Source: an uncultured Oscillospiraceae bacterium
GTDB lineage: Bacteria; Bacillota; Clostridia; Oscillospirales; Ruminococcaceae
DNA: 64,000 nt
NCBI GenBank assembly: GCA_934444765.1
Contig: CAKSDC010000002.1
Coordinates: 1-64,000 of the forward strand
Direction of reading: 5' to 3'
The notes beneath the pieces are model-generated. The model did no database searches. It saw nothing but the letters and a program-made list of their open reading frames with translations, and was not told the DNA's origin. This document shows positions 51,073 through 60,143 of this stretch, one piece after another. Numbering within the stretch: position 1 is the first letter of the stretch; each line of letters opens with the position of its first letter. The position numbers were made by a program, and so were the translations under genes.

Positions 51073-52287
51073 ATGATTATTCTAAACGGCAAGTACAACA
51101 CTGCTAAAGTGTTCACTGAAGTTATCGACCCAGAAAGCATTAAACAGACTATAGACCTATGCAATCAAGAGTTCACACAAGGCGAAACTATACGCATGAT
51201 GCCAGACGTTCATGCGGGTGCTGGTTGCACTATTGGTACTACTATGACTATAACTTCTAAAAAGATAGTCCCTAACCTTGTAGGTGTGGATATCGGTTGT
51301 GGTATGGAAACCGCTATCTTAAAAGAAACTCACATAGAACCTATGAAGTTAGACAAGGTTATTAGAGATAACATCCCTATGGGTTTTAACGTTAGAACTA
51401 AACCTCACAAGTACTTAGAACGCATAGACCTACTAAATCTATACTGTTACGACCATATAAACCCTATAAAAGCAGAAAAAAGTTTAGGTTCTTTAGGTGG
51501 TGGAAATCACTTTATAGAGGCTAACAAAGGTTCAGACGGAAAGATATATATAGTAATACATTCAGGTTCAAGACACTTAGGTTTAGAAGTGGCTAAGTAC
51601 TATCAAGAAGAAGCCTACAGAAGACTTAACAAGTGTTCCCAAAGTGACATTCAAGCGTTAATAGATAGTCTAAAAGCTCAGGGAAAAGAAAAAGATATCC
51701 AACAACGCATTACCACTTTAAAGAACACTAAGACTACTTCTGTCCCTAAACACTTAGCCTATGCAGAAGGTAGTCTATTTGATGAGTATATCCACGATAT
51801 GAAGATTATTCAACAGTACGCACTGTTAAACCGTCAAGCCATGATGTACGAAATAGTTAAGGGTATGAACTTCCACGTAGTAGAACAGTTTAGCACCATT
51901 CACAACTATATAGATACTCAAAATATGATACTTCGTAAAGGTTCAGTATCGGCACAGTTAGGCGAAAAGCTAATAATACCTATCAACATGAGAGACGGTA
52001 GTCTAATATGTACTGGTAAGGGTAATCCCGATTGGAACTATTCCGCCCCACACGGTGCAGGCAGACTGATGAGCCGTAGTCAAGCTAAAAACTCTTTTAC
52101 AGTGTCGGAGTTTAAAAAACAGATGAAGGGTATCTACTCTACTTCTATAAACAGTCAAACCTTAGACGAGTGTCCTATGGCGTATAAGTCCATAGACGAT
52201 ATAGTGCAAAATATAGAACCTACTGTAACTATTCAAGATATTATCAAGCCTATATATAATATCAAGGCTGGCGATGAAGAAGATTAG
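51073..52287 (+). CDS. rtcB: RNA-splicing ligase RtcB family protein
   Basis: This 404-residue ligase joins 3'-phosphate and 5'-OH RNA ends using GTP and manganese. PDVHAGAGCTIGTTM and GVDIGCGM provide metal and guanylate contacts, LGGGNHFIE and IHSGSRHLG more ligands, and SAPHGAGRLMSRSQA holds the GMP-accepting histidine. It is shorter than the archaeal type, as usual for bacterial homologues. No archease or rtcA lies nearby. ATG 51073 follows AAAGGAGC. Confidence 0.95.
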   Translation: MIILNGKYNTAKVFTEVIDPESIKQTIDLCNQEFTQGETIRMMPDVHAGAGCTIGTTMTITSKKIVPNLVGVDIGCGMETAILKETHIEPMKLDKVIRDNIPMGFNVRTKPHKYLERIDLLNLYCYDHINPIKAEKSLGSLGGGNHFIEANKGSDGKIYIVIHSGSRHLGLEVAKYYQEEAYRRLNKCSQSDIQALIDSLKAQGKEKDIQQRITTLKNTKTTSVPKHLAYAEGSLFDEYIHDMKIIQQYALLNRQAMMYEIVKGMNFHVVEQFSTIHNYIDTQNMILRKGSVSAQLGEKLIIPINMRDGSLICTGKGNPDWNYSAPHGAGRLMSRSQAKNSFTVSEFKKQMKGIYSTSINSQTLDECPMAYKSIDDIVQNIEPTVTIQDIIKPIYNIKAGDEED

Positions 52288-52306
52288 TCACAATAGATAG
52301 CTAAAA

Positions 52307-52337
52307 AAAGAGTATCCACAGTCAATGGATACTCTTT
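52307..52337. terminator. Bidirectional terminator between rtcB and aquaporin gene
   Basis: AAAGAGTATCCA/TGGATACTCTTT with an A run on the left side serves both converging genes. Confidence 0.8.
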
Positions 52338-52358
52338 AACTATACTATAATATACTAC

Positions 52359-53117
52359 TTACTTAGTAGCTTCAGCCTTAGCATCTTCTGTTTTAGGTGC
52401 TTGAACTGGTCTTCTTCTTCTTGGTGGATTTACTGGCTTTATATCTATTAGTTTAAATATCAAGCCTGCTAATATAGCACCTACTATAGGAGCTACTATA
52501 AATACCCAAACTTGCTTAAAAGCCTCTCCACCAGTTAGTAGAGCTACGCCAAAACTTCTTGCTGGATTTACCGAAGTACCTGTAAAAGGTAGACCTAATA
52601 GGTGTACTACTGCTAAAGATAGTCCGATTACTAAACCAGAAGTAGAAGTATATTCACGTCTACTGGTTACACCTAATACGGCGAATACAAACATAAAGGT
52701 TAATACTACCTCTACTACTATAGCTTGAGTTAATCCTATACCTAAGTTGGATAAGCTACCGTAACCGTTAGTACCTAAGCCTAATGGAGAACCATCGGCA
52801 TTAGTACAACCAGATACCATATAGTTTAGTATACCTGCCCCTGCTATACCACCTAAAAACTGTGATAGTATGTAGCCTACAAAGTCTACTACTGTAATCT
52901 TGCCATTTATAAGCATACCTACCGAAACCGCAGGGTTTACATGACCACCCGAAATGTTTCCAAATGAATACGCTATGGCTACCAATACTAAACCAAAAGC
53001 TAAAGCTATACCAACGTATCCAATACCAAATCCGTTAGTACAAGCACTACCGCAACCGAACACTACTAACATAGCTGTTCCGATAAATTCGGCAACGTAC
53101 TTTTTAATATTGTCCAT
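52359..53117 (-). CDS. Aquaporin (MIP family)
   Basis: This 252-residue channel has six membrane helices and both NPA boxes: GHVNPAVSVGM in the first half and TSVNPARSFGVAL in the second. NPARS rather than NPARD favours a water channel over a glycerol facilitator. The C-terminus is basic and Pro-rich (PPRRRRPVQAPK). ATG 53117 follows GGAGGTTCTAAA. It appears to be monocistronic. Confidence 0.93.
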   Translation of the reverse strand: MDNIKKYVAEFIGTAMLVVFGCGSACTNGFGIGYVGIALAFGLVLVAIAYSFGNISGGHVNPAVSVGMLINGKITVVDFVGYILSQFLGGIAGAGILNYMVSGCTNADGSPLGLGTNGYGSLSNLGIGLTQAIVVEVVLTFMFVFAVLGVTSRREYTSTSGLVIGLSLAVVHLLGLPFTGTSVNPARSFGVALLTGGEAFKQVWVFIVAPIVGAILAGLIFKLIDIKPVNPPRRRRPVQAPKTEDAKAEATK

Positions 53118-53563
53118 TTTAGAACCTCCATATAAAATATATTTTCAATAGTTATTATATCATACTAAGTAATAAGTAGTCAACATTTTTTAAAAAATTT
53201 GTATTCCAATAGAGCATAATAATAGTAGTACAATCTGCCTAAAAAAAATACTAAAATAGCACTATAGTTATTTAGTAGTACTTGAAAAAACCAAAATATT
53301 ATGTTATAATACTTTTATTAGTAAGGAAGTAGGAGCGAAAAGTTAGTAGTATATCTATAATATATAGCATATACTATATAGTCGTTAAAGTTGTTTAATA
53401 TATCACGTTCCTTAAACTTCCAACCGTTGGATTAAAACAATTTAGTGTTGCAAAATGGACTTTACTATGGTATAATATTCTTATATATTAAAATAGACTA
53501 TCCAATTTAGGTAAAAACTAATATTGCTAAAAGAAATTGAAACTAAAAGGGCGGATAATTGAA
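53118..53563. other. Intergenic region with two tandem promoters and a possible short RNA
   Basis: Two plus-strand promoters are visible: TTGAAA 53282-53287 with TATAAT 53305-53310, and TTGCAA 53448-53453 with TATAAT 53471-53476, both with 17-nt spacers. Between them lie pairable segments GGAAGT/ACTTCC (about 53326 and 53415) and the small hairpin CCAACCGTTGG (53420-53430). The first transcript may have a structured leader or be a short RNA. No gene is visible. Confidence 0.45.
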
Positions 53564-55012
53564 ATGAATTTTGAGATAAAAGATGGCGTTCTTGAAAAAC
53601 AACTCGATGATGATAACCAAAAAGTGGTTATTCCTGATAACGTTACAGTTATAGGCTCAGGAGCTTTTGGCAACTGTTCTTCTATAACCAGTGTTACTAT
53701 TCCAGAAACTGTAGTATCCATAGGTGAACGTGCCTTTGAGGACTGCGATAGCCTTACAGATATAAAGTCCTCTGGTGGCAGTAAGATTGCTAAACTATCT
53801 GCTATGCTTAGAAAAGTATTCTCTAAGAATAAAAACTCTGCTGTACTTTCTAAGAACGTTACACATATTGGTAAGATGGCCTTTTGTGGTTGCTTCTCAC
53901 TAAATGCTATTGATATTGATAAGAAAAATGAAGAGTACAAGACTATCGACGGTGTACTATATGATAAAGACGTTAAAACACTATTAATATGCCCAAGTGG
54001 TAAAAAGTCGGTTACTATTCCTGATACCGTTACCACTATAGGCGACTATGCTTTTTATGGTTGTATGCGTTTAAGCGAAATTAAATTTCCAAGTGGTTTG
54101 GTATCTATAGGCGACTTTGCATTCTATGAATGTAGTGGACTATCTTCTATAGTTATGCCAGAAGGTCTTGAAAGTATCGGTAAAAGAGCTTTTAACTGTT
54201 GTACTAATCTAAAGAGCATTAAAATTCCTTTTAGTGTTTCCAAAATCGGTGAAGAGGCGTTCCAAAATACTATCTGGTTAGACGATAACCGTGATAAGTT
54301 CGTAATAATAGGTAATGGTATACTACTTCAATACAAGGGTTACGATGAAGTGGTTGAAATTCCAAGAACCGTTAAAACTATAGGTAAAAGAGCCTTAGAA
54401 TACTGTGGTATTCCTAAAAAGATAGTACTTCCTAACAGTATTAAAGCTATTCAAGACGGTGCATTTATAGGTTGTCATAGTTTAGAAGATATAGTACTAC
54501 CTGACAGTTTAGTAACTATCGGTGAAAAGGCGTTCCGTGACTGTACCAGTATAACTTCTATAGCGATACCTTCAAGCGTTAAAAGTATAGGTGCATGGGC
54601 TTTTTATAACTGTTCTAACCTTAGAAAAGTCACCTTCATGGGTGAACTACAGGATATCGGCGACAACGTATTTGCATACTGCACAAGTTTAACTACTGTA
54701 GTACTTCCTACAGGGTTACAAAAGATAGGTTTCTATTCGTTTGGTGGTTGCCGAAACCTTAAGAACGTTAAAATTCCTAAGAGTATCAAAAAAATATGCT
54801 CTATGGCATTTGCACACTGTGGATACATGAGTGAAATAGTTCTACCTGAGGGCTTAGAAGAAATCGAAACTATGGCATTTGCTCAGTGCCTAAACTTACG
54901 TGATATCAACATTCCTGATAGCGTTAAAGCTATAGGCGTAAACGCTTTTCAAGATTGCGACTATATTCCAGACTATGTTAAGGGCATCATTAAACAGAAG
55001 ACTGTTAAATAG
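53564..55012 (+). CDS. BspA-type leucine-rich-repeat (LRR_5) protein
   Basis: I start at ATG 53564 (482 residues), nine nt after AAAGGGCGG; the upstream in-frame ATG has no ribosome site. It consists of about 17 LRR_5 units of roughly 23 residues, of the form V(T/K)IP-x-(G/S)V-x2-IG-x2-AF-x2-C-x-(S/N)L. I see no signal peptide or anchor, so it is probably cytosolic, unlike most BspA surface proteins. It is the first gene of a seven-gene same-strand run with kinase, VWA and PP2C genes, which suggests a protein-binding scaffold. Confidence 0.88.
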   Translation: MNFEIKDGVLEKQLDDDNQKVVIPDNVTVIGSGAFGNCSSITSVTIPETVVSIGERAFEDCDSLTDIKSSGGSKIAKLSAMLRKVFSKNKNSAVLSKNVTHIGKMAFCGCFSLNAIDIDKKNEEYKTIDGVLYDKDVKTLLICPSGKKSVTIPDTVTTIGDYAFYGCMRLSEIKFPSGLVSIGDFAFYECSGLSSIVMPEGLESIGKRAFNCCTNLKSIKIPFSVSKIGEEAFQNTIWLDDNRDKFVIIGNGILLQYKGYDEVVEIPRTVKTIGKRALEYCGIPKKIVLPNSIKAIQDGAFIGCHSLEDIVLPDSLVTIGEKAFRDCTSITSIAIPSSVKSIGAWAFYNCSNLRKVTFMGELQDIGDNVFAYCTSLTTVVLPTGLQKIGFYSFGGCRNLKNVKIPKSIKKICSMAFAHCGYMSEIVLPEGLEEIETMAFAQCLNLRDINIPDSVKAIGVNAFQDCDYIPDYVKGIIKQKTVK

Positions 55013-55096
55013 TCTATATTTAGCTTGATTAAATTTTTAAGAAAGGAAAAGCTACTTAAAAATCTTTTCATATATAAGTAGCAACACCATACATAT

Positions 55097-56146
55097 ATGA
55101 TACGTTGTAATAACTGCGGTAAGGATTTTGCAGATAGCTTTAACATCTGCCCTTACTGTAACACACCAGTTAAAAAAGCCGAAGTTATGTCTAACGATAC
55201 TATGGAAGTTATGCAGGCTTTAAAAGAAATATATGCTACATACGGCATAGAAACTATTCACAATAAGCAAAGGTTTATCTCTATACTACGAGACTACATT
55301 CCTGAATATGAAAAAGAACGTAGACTATTAATTACTGCTATCGAAAACAACATAGTGGAATCTTTAGTAAGAGATACTTCTACCCACGAAAACGCTATAG
55401 CTAAAGCAAGAACTTTTATGGAAAACGATATGTTCCTATCCAAAGTAGCAGTAGAGTTTATCATTCAAACTATAACCTATATGCTCGGTTGGGATTACAA
55501 GTCTACTGACCAAGAAAGTCCAAACTTAACCGATAATAACAAAGTGGTTACTGCTGAACCTAAGTCGGAAGAAAAGTCTACTACTGAACAGAGCAAGCCT
55601 ATAGAAAATAGACTATTTGGTCCTGCCGAAGCCTCTAAGTTCAGACTAAAGGGTACAGTAGAAATTCCTTATGGTTATACTGCTATTAAAGACTTTGCTT
55701 TTGACGGATTTTCTTTTTTAAAGTCGGTAATAGTTCCCGAAGGTGTAGTAGCTATAGGTTCTTATGCTTTTTCGGAATGTTCAAAACTAACTTCCGTCAG
55801 CCTACCTATTAGTCTAAGATTTATTAAAGCGTCGGCATTTGAACAGTGTACCAAACTTACCAAAATAGAAATTCCTAAAGGTGTAGTAGCTATAGAAGAT
55901 TGTACTTTTCAATTCTGTGAAAATTTAGAGGAAGTTATAATTCCTAACACTGTAGGTAGCATAGGTGCAGAAGCGTTTTCTTGTTGTGAAAGTCTTAAAA
56001 GAATTCGTATTCCAGATAGTGTTAAGTATATCGGCGAAAGTGTATTTGAATACTGTTCGGATATAATAGTAGAATGTTATGAATACTCTTATGTTCATAA
56101 GTTTTGCCAATCTACTGGCATTATGTACGAACTAATTAAAGATTAA
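55097..56146 (+). CDS. Zinc-ribbon plus LRR_5 protein
   Basis: This 349-residue protein starts with a zinc ribbon (CNNCGKDFADSFNICPYCNTP, residues 4-24), then a helical region (about 35-140), an acidic linker, and about six LRR_5 units (about 185-340; SAFEQCTKLTKIEIPKGVVAI). No signal peptide. Its LRR part matches the preceding gene, so the two may bind related partners. No strong ribosome site is evident before the ATG. Function unknown. Confidence 0.82.
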   Translation: MIRCNNCGKDFADSFNICPYCNTPVKKAEVMSNDTMEVMQALKEIYATYGIETIHNKQRFISILRDYIPEYEKERRLLITAIENNIVESLVRDTSTHENAIAKARTFMENDMFLSKVAVEFIIQTITYMLGWDYKSTDQESPNLTDNNKVVTAEPKSEEKSTTEQSKPIENRLFGPAEASKFRLKGTVEIPYGYTAIKDFAFDGFSFLKSVIVPEGVVAIGSYAFSECSKLTSVSLPISLRFIKASAFEQCTKLTKIEIPKGVVAIEDCTFQFCENLEEVIIPNTVGSIGAEAFSCCESLKRIRIPDSVKYIGESVFEYCSDIIVECYEYSYVHKFCQSTGIMYELIKD

Positions 56147-56286
56147 TCTATAAATAATAAGACACATTTAACCTACCACTATGTGTTAAGTGTGTTTTTA
56201 TATAACATAAAATAAAAGGAGGTGTAGACTATTATTGATTAAGTGTATTACTATAGTACATTATGTTCAATAATGGTTCTTAATAG

Positions 56287-57642
56287 ATGATACGTTTAAA
56301 CGACGGCGACATTGTAGAATTAGAGTATGGCAACTCTGCAAAGGTAATAAAAGAAATAGGCAGTGGCGGTCAAGGTGTAGTATACTTAGTGGATATTAAC
56401 GGTGAACAGTATGCTCTTAAATGGTACGATATAGATAAGATACATAGTCTAAGCGCATTTAAAAAGAACATAGCTAATAACATTCAAGACGGTTCACCAA
56501 GTGCAAAGTTTCTATGGCCAAAGTATATGACCAAAACTTGTGCCGATAACAGTTTTGGTTACATAATGGATTTACGTCCTGAAGGTTATGACTCTTTTGT
56601 GGATATTCTAAATATGTATAAACTATCTACCGACCGTGCAACTGGCAAGGCTATTAAACAGACCGTTCAGTTCAAAAGTCTGTACGCATTAGTAAATTCA
56701 GCTATAAACATTATTAACGCTTTTAGACAGCTACACCGAGCAGGTAAAAGCTATCAGGACTTAAACGACGGCGGTTTCTTTATAAATACCACCACTGGTG
56801 ACGTATTAGTATGTGACTGCGACAACATAGCTCCAGAAGGTTACAACTTTGGTATAGGCGGTAAACCTGGTTATATGGCTCCTGAAGTAGTTAGAGGTTT
56901 GGCTAAACCTGACGTTCAAACCGATAAGTACTCTTTAGGTGTAGTACTATTTAAGCTACTATTTAGAGGTGACCCTCTTGAAGGTGAAAGAGTGGTAAAG
57001 AGTGTATGTTTAACTGAAGAGGCTGAACTACTACACTATGGCAGAGACGCTCTATTTGTATACGACCCAGAAGACGATAGCAATAGACCAGTAGCAGGCA
57101 TTCACGATAACGTTATTAAACTATGGAGAATATATCCTGACTATATTAAAGAATGCTTTACTAAACTATTTACCGAAGGTATCAAAAATCCTAACAGAAG
57201 ACCTATAGAAAATGAATGGCAAAGTCTATTCGTAAGACTAAGGTCAGAAGTAATACCTTGCACTTGTGGAAGAACTACTTTTGCTTCCGCTTTTAAAAGG
57301 TTAGATAATGGTAAGTATTGCTGTCCTAAGTGTAACGCAGAGTATTCCGCTTTACACCTAAGCAAAGGTAACTATGACATTCCTCTATATGAGGGTGCTT
57401 GCTTATATGAGTGCGATATAGATAAGATATCCGATAACTTCGATAACGTTGTAGGTCAAGTTATAGAAAACAAGATACATCGTGGTGTATTCGGTATTAA
57501 AAACTTTTCTAACAAGTCTTGGAACGTTACACTTCCTAATGGTACACCAAAAGAAGTAGCTCCTAATGGTGGCTTCCCTATTTGGGACGGTTTAACTATA
57601 GATTTTGGCAACGTAACTGCTAACGTAGTAACCAATAAGTAG
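56287..57642 (+). CDS. Protein kinase-like protein with C-terminal zinc ribbon (TerY-P triad type)
   Basis: This 451-residue protein has a kinase fold in residues 8-320: GSGGQGVVYLV (glycine loop), ALKWYD (ATP lysine), HRAGKSYQDLNDGGFF (catalytic-loop Asp kept), and VCDCDNIAP where DFG would be, so the metal-binding Asp is kept but Phe-Gly is not. PGYMAPEVVRG and DKYSLGVVLFKLLF follow. A zinc ribbon (CTCGRTTF with CCPKCNAEY) is at about 323-350, then a beta domain. This matches kinases that accompany VWA and PP2C proteins in TerY-P triads. It is likely active. The start lacks a clear ribosome site; a strong AAAGGAGGTG lies at 56217-56226. Confidence 0.88.
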   Translation: MIRLNDGDIVELEYGNSAKVIKEIGSGGQGVVYLVDINGEQYALKWYDIDKIHSLSAFKKNIANNIQDGSPSAKFLWPKYMTKTCADNSFGYIMDLRPEGYDSFVDILNMYKLSTDRATGKAIKQTVQFKSLYALVNSAINIINAFRQLHRAGKSYQDLNDGGFFINTTTGDVLVCDCDNIAPEGYNFGIGGKPGYMAPEVVRGLAKPDVQTDKYSLGVVLFKLLFRGDPLEGERVVKSVCLTEEAELLHYGRDALFVYDPEDDSNRPVAGIHDNVIKLWRIYPDYIKECFTKLFTEGIKNPNRRPIENEWQSLFVRLRSEVIPCTCGRTTFASAFKRLDNGKYCCPKCNAEYSALHLSKGNYDIPLYEGACLYECDIDKISDNFDNVVGQVIENKIHRGVFGIKNFSNKSWNVTLPNGTPKEVAPNGGFPIWDGLTIDFGNVTANVVTNK

Positions 57643-57694
57643 TAACTATTAACTATTCTATATTGGCACAATATTATACAAAGGAGACTTTTTT

Positions 57695-58471
57695 ATGAAT
57701 AATTTAAACAGTCAAAACTATTTTGATGATGACCCTTTAAATTCAACTGGCGTTTCTAAAAGAAGTTTAGTACTATTCTTTTTGATAGACGTATCGGGTT
57801 CTATGAAGGGTACTAAGATAGGCGAACTAAACACTGCTATGGAAGAACTTATTCCAGAAATCAGAAGAATTGGTGAAGCTGATACCGACGTTAAAATCGC
57901 AGTATTAAAGTTTTCCACTGGTTGTAGTTGGATGTATTCCGAACCTATCTCTATAGAAGAGTTTGAATGGAGAAGACTAACCGCTAACGGTATTACAGAT
58001 ATGGGTGCAGCGTTTACTGAACTATCTGCTAAGATGTCAAGAAACAACTTTTTAAACTCTCCATCACTATCTTTTGCACCAGTAATATTCTTGATGACTG
58101 ACGGCTATCCTACCGACGACTACAAAGCAGGTCTTAAAAGACTTAACGCTAACAGTTGGTATAAGTACGCTCTTAAAGTAGCACTCGGCATAGGCAAAGA
58201 AGCTAACGATACCATGTTAGCCGAATTTACCGAAACTCCTGATACCGTAGTACACGCATACTCTGGTGTACAGTTAGCTAATCTAATCAAAAAGGTAGCA
58301 GTAACTTCTTCACAGATAGGTAGCAAGAGTATGACCTTAACCGACAACGAAAACGGTAAGGAACTATCCGAAAAAGACGTTGCAAGCAGAAAGCAACAAG
58401 AACTCGGCAAACAGATTAAAGATATCGCTAAAAATGATGAGTTTAGCGACGTATTCGATACTGGTTGGTAG
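57695..58471 (+). CDS. TerY-like VWA domain protein
   Basis: This 258-residue protein has a von Willebrand factor A domain (about 25-215) with a complete metal site: DVSGSMKG, the Thr in GITDMGAAF, and LMTDGYPTDD. The layout matches TerY, the VWA partner in the TerY-P triad. The C-terminal 45 residues are charged and helical. ATG 57695 follows AAAGGAGACTTTTTT. It is 50 nt downstream of the kinase and likely its substrate or regulator. Confidence 0.9.
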   Translation: MNNLNSQNYFDDDPLNSTGVSKRSLVLFFLIDVSGSMKGTKIGELNTAMEELIPEIRRIGEADTDVKIAVLKFSTGCSWMYSEPISIEEFEWRRLTANGITDMGAAFTELSAKMSRNNFLNSPSLSFAPVIFLMTDGYPTDDYKAGLKRLNANSWYKYALKVALGIGKEANDTMLAEFTETPDTVVHAYSGVQLANLIKKVAVTSSQIGSKSMTLTDNENGKELSEKDVASRKQQELGKQIKDIAKNDEFSDVFDTGW

Positions 58472-58520
58472 ATTGCAGTCTACCACACCAAACCTCTTAA
58501 AGAAAGGCTTTTGATACATA

Positions 58521-58790
58521 ATGTGGATATATACTAAAAACGATACTCTTATTAATACAGATAACGTTAAAAAGTTCTACATAAATCACGAATTTTTTAA
58601 GATTACTTATAAAGGACATATAGTAAATGAATTTTTTGGACTATACGCCGACGTGTTAGAAGGTCATAGCGAAAACATTACTATATTCGCAACCGAAAAT
58701 GAAGCTATTCAAGAACTTGAGCGAATATTCAACGCTATAGCTTTAAACAGTCCTTGTTATAAGGCTAACGGCGTAAGAATAGGTAGCTAA
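58521..58790 (+). CDS. Small protein, tandem paralogue 1
   Basis: This 89-residue protein begins MWIYTKNDTLINTDNV and ends YKANGVRIGS. The next gene shares the opening MWIYTKND-x-LINTD-x-V and the closing ANGV, with a similar Gln-Glu-Ile/Leu helix in between, so the two are duplicates. It looks like a small alpha/beta domain with no membrane segment. It sits between the VWA and phosphatase genes of the kinase cluster. Function unknown. Confidence 0.78.
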   Translation: MWIYTKNDTLINTDNVKKFYINHEFFKITYKGHIVNEFFGLYADVLEGHSENITIFATENEAIQELERIFNAIALNSPCYKANGVRIGS

Positions 58791-58816
58791 ACCTACAACA
58801 GAAAGGAAGTATCTAT

Positions 58817-59089
58817 ATGTGGATATATACTAAGAATGATGAACTAATAAATACCGATAAAGTCACCTGTTTTAACGTCTGCAAGGGTAAAAACTATTAC
58901 GATGACGATGCCGTACTAAAAACATATCACTATATATGTGCCGACGGAAAAAAGATTATCAAACTATCTAATCAAGACGAAAGTCTTCAAGAAATTAACA
59001 ACATAAAGAGAAGTATCGCTGACAACGTATTAGTCTATGAAGCTAACGGCGTTAAGTTAAACGATGACGAAAACAACTCTGCAGAATAG
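58817..59089 (+). CDS. Small protein, tandem paralogue 2
   Basis: This 90-residue paralogue of the preceding protein has the same first 15 residues with few changes, a diverged middle (CNVCKGK-like region, then YICADGKKIIKL) and an acidic tail. ATG 58817 follows GAAAGGAAG. The pair is conserved enough to suggest a shared, possibly heterodimeric, role in the cluster. Function unknown. Confidence 0.78.
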   Translation: MWIYTKNDELINTDKVTCFNVCKGKNYYDDDAVLKTYHYICADGKKIIKLSNQDESLQEINNIKRSIADNVLVYEANGVKLNDDENNSAE

Positions 59090-59131
59090 ATACTGTAACT
59101 ACATAACTTTATCTTAAAGGGAGGTCGCTAT

Positions 59132-60085
59132 ATGTCTTTTAAGGGTATGAACATAACCGTAAAAGGTAGAAGTCACGAAGAAGCTGGAACTATCTGTCAA
59201 GATAGTTCAGGGTACGCCATATTCGACGACTATGCGGTATCTATAGTAGCCGACGGACACGGTAGCAAAAAACACTTTAGAAGTGATATGGGTTCTAAGT
59301 TTGCAGTTCAATCTTCTTTAGAAACTATTAAAGGCTACACTAAAGACTTTAAAGCGTTCTGTGATGCTTTTAAACGTTCACCTAATATTATACTTAACAA
59401 AATGCAAAAGAATATAATCTCTAAGTGGAACGATAGAATATTCAAACACTTAGAAGAAAATCCTATTACCGATAAGGAAAAATCGCCTTTTACTCCTGAA
59501 GAGTTCGACGCTATTAAACCAGAATCTTATTACGGTACTACTCTAATAGTAGGTTTTATGTGCAATGAATTTTCTTTTGGTCTACAACTGGGCGACGGTA
59601 GTTTTGTATTAGTCAACGAAATCGGCGAAATAGAAATGCCTATAGTAGACGATGAAACTCACCCTGCTAACGTTACGGCTTCTATGTGCAACTCTAATGC
59701 AATAGAACTCTTTGATAGCTACTATACTTTCAAACAGGCTACCGCCTTAATGGTATCTACTGACGGTTTATATACTTCTTTTGCGAGCCGAAACGGTTTT
59801 GAAGAGTATAACCTATTAGCACTATCTATACTTGGTAACGATGAAAACGCAGAAAGTTCTATACTCTCTAACTTGGAAAAACGCACTAAGTTTGGTAGTC
59901 GTGACGATATCTCTCTATCCTTAGTATACGAAGAAAAACGTAAAAAGAACAGGGATAGTCTAATTAAAATCTCTTTAGAACATATGAAGAAGTCTTCTAA
60001 AGTAGCCATGGCACGTCAAAAGGCTATGATTAAAAAGCAGTCTATGAAGTATGCGCAAGAAGAGGAAGAAGACGAAGACTTTTAA
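59132..60085 (+). CDS. PP2C-type protein phosphatase
   Basis: This 317-residue phosphatase has PP2C motifs: CQDSSGYAIF, VADGHGSKK with the metal-binding Asp, GDGSFVLV, LMVSTDGLY and GSRDDISLSL. The last 45 residues are basic and then acidic. It is the last gene of the LRR/kinase/VWA run, preceded by AGGGAGG and followed by a terminator. It should reverse phosphorylation by the kinase at 56287, completing a VWA-kinase-PP2C triad. Confidence 0.92.
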   Translation: MSFKGMNITVKGRSHEEAGTICQDSSGYAIFDDYAVSIVADGHGSKKHFRSDMGSKFAVQSSLETIKGYTKDFKAFCDAFKRSPNIILNKMQKNIISKWNDRIFKHLEENPITDKEKSPFTPEEFDAIKPESYYGTTLIVGFMCNEFSFGLQLGDGSFVLVNEIGEIEMPIVDDETHPANVTASMCNSNAIELFDSYYTFKQATALMVSTDGLYTSFASRNGFEEYNLLALSILGNDENAESSILSNLEKRTKFGSRDDISLSLVYEEKRKKNRDSLIKISLEHMKKSSKVAMARQKAMIKKQSMKYAQEEEEDEDF

Positions 60086-60105
60086 TATCATATTTATAAC
60101 GATAA

Positions 60106-60141
60106 TGGAACGCCTAAAGTTTAGACGTTCCATATTTTTTT
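60106..60141. terminator. Terminator between PP2C and the Cof-type phosphatase gene
   Basis: TGGAACG/CGTTCCA with CTAAA/TTTAG inside is followed by a T run on the plus strand. Confidence 0.85.
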
Positions 60142-60143
60142 GC

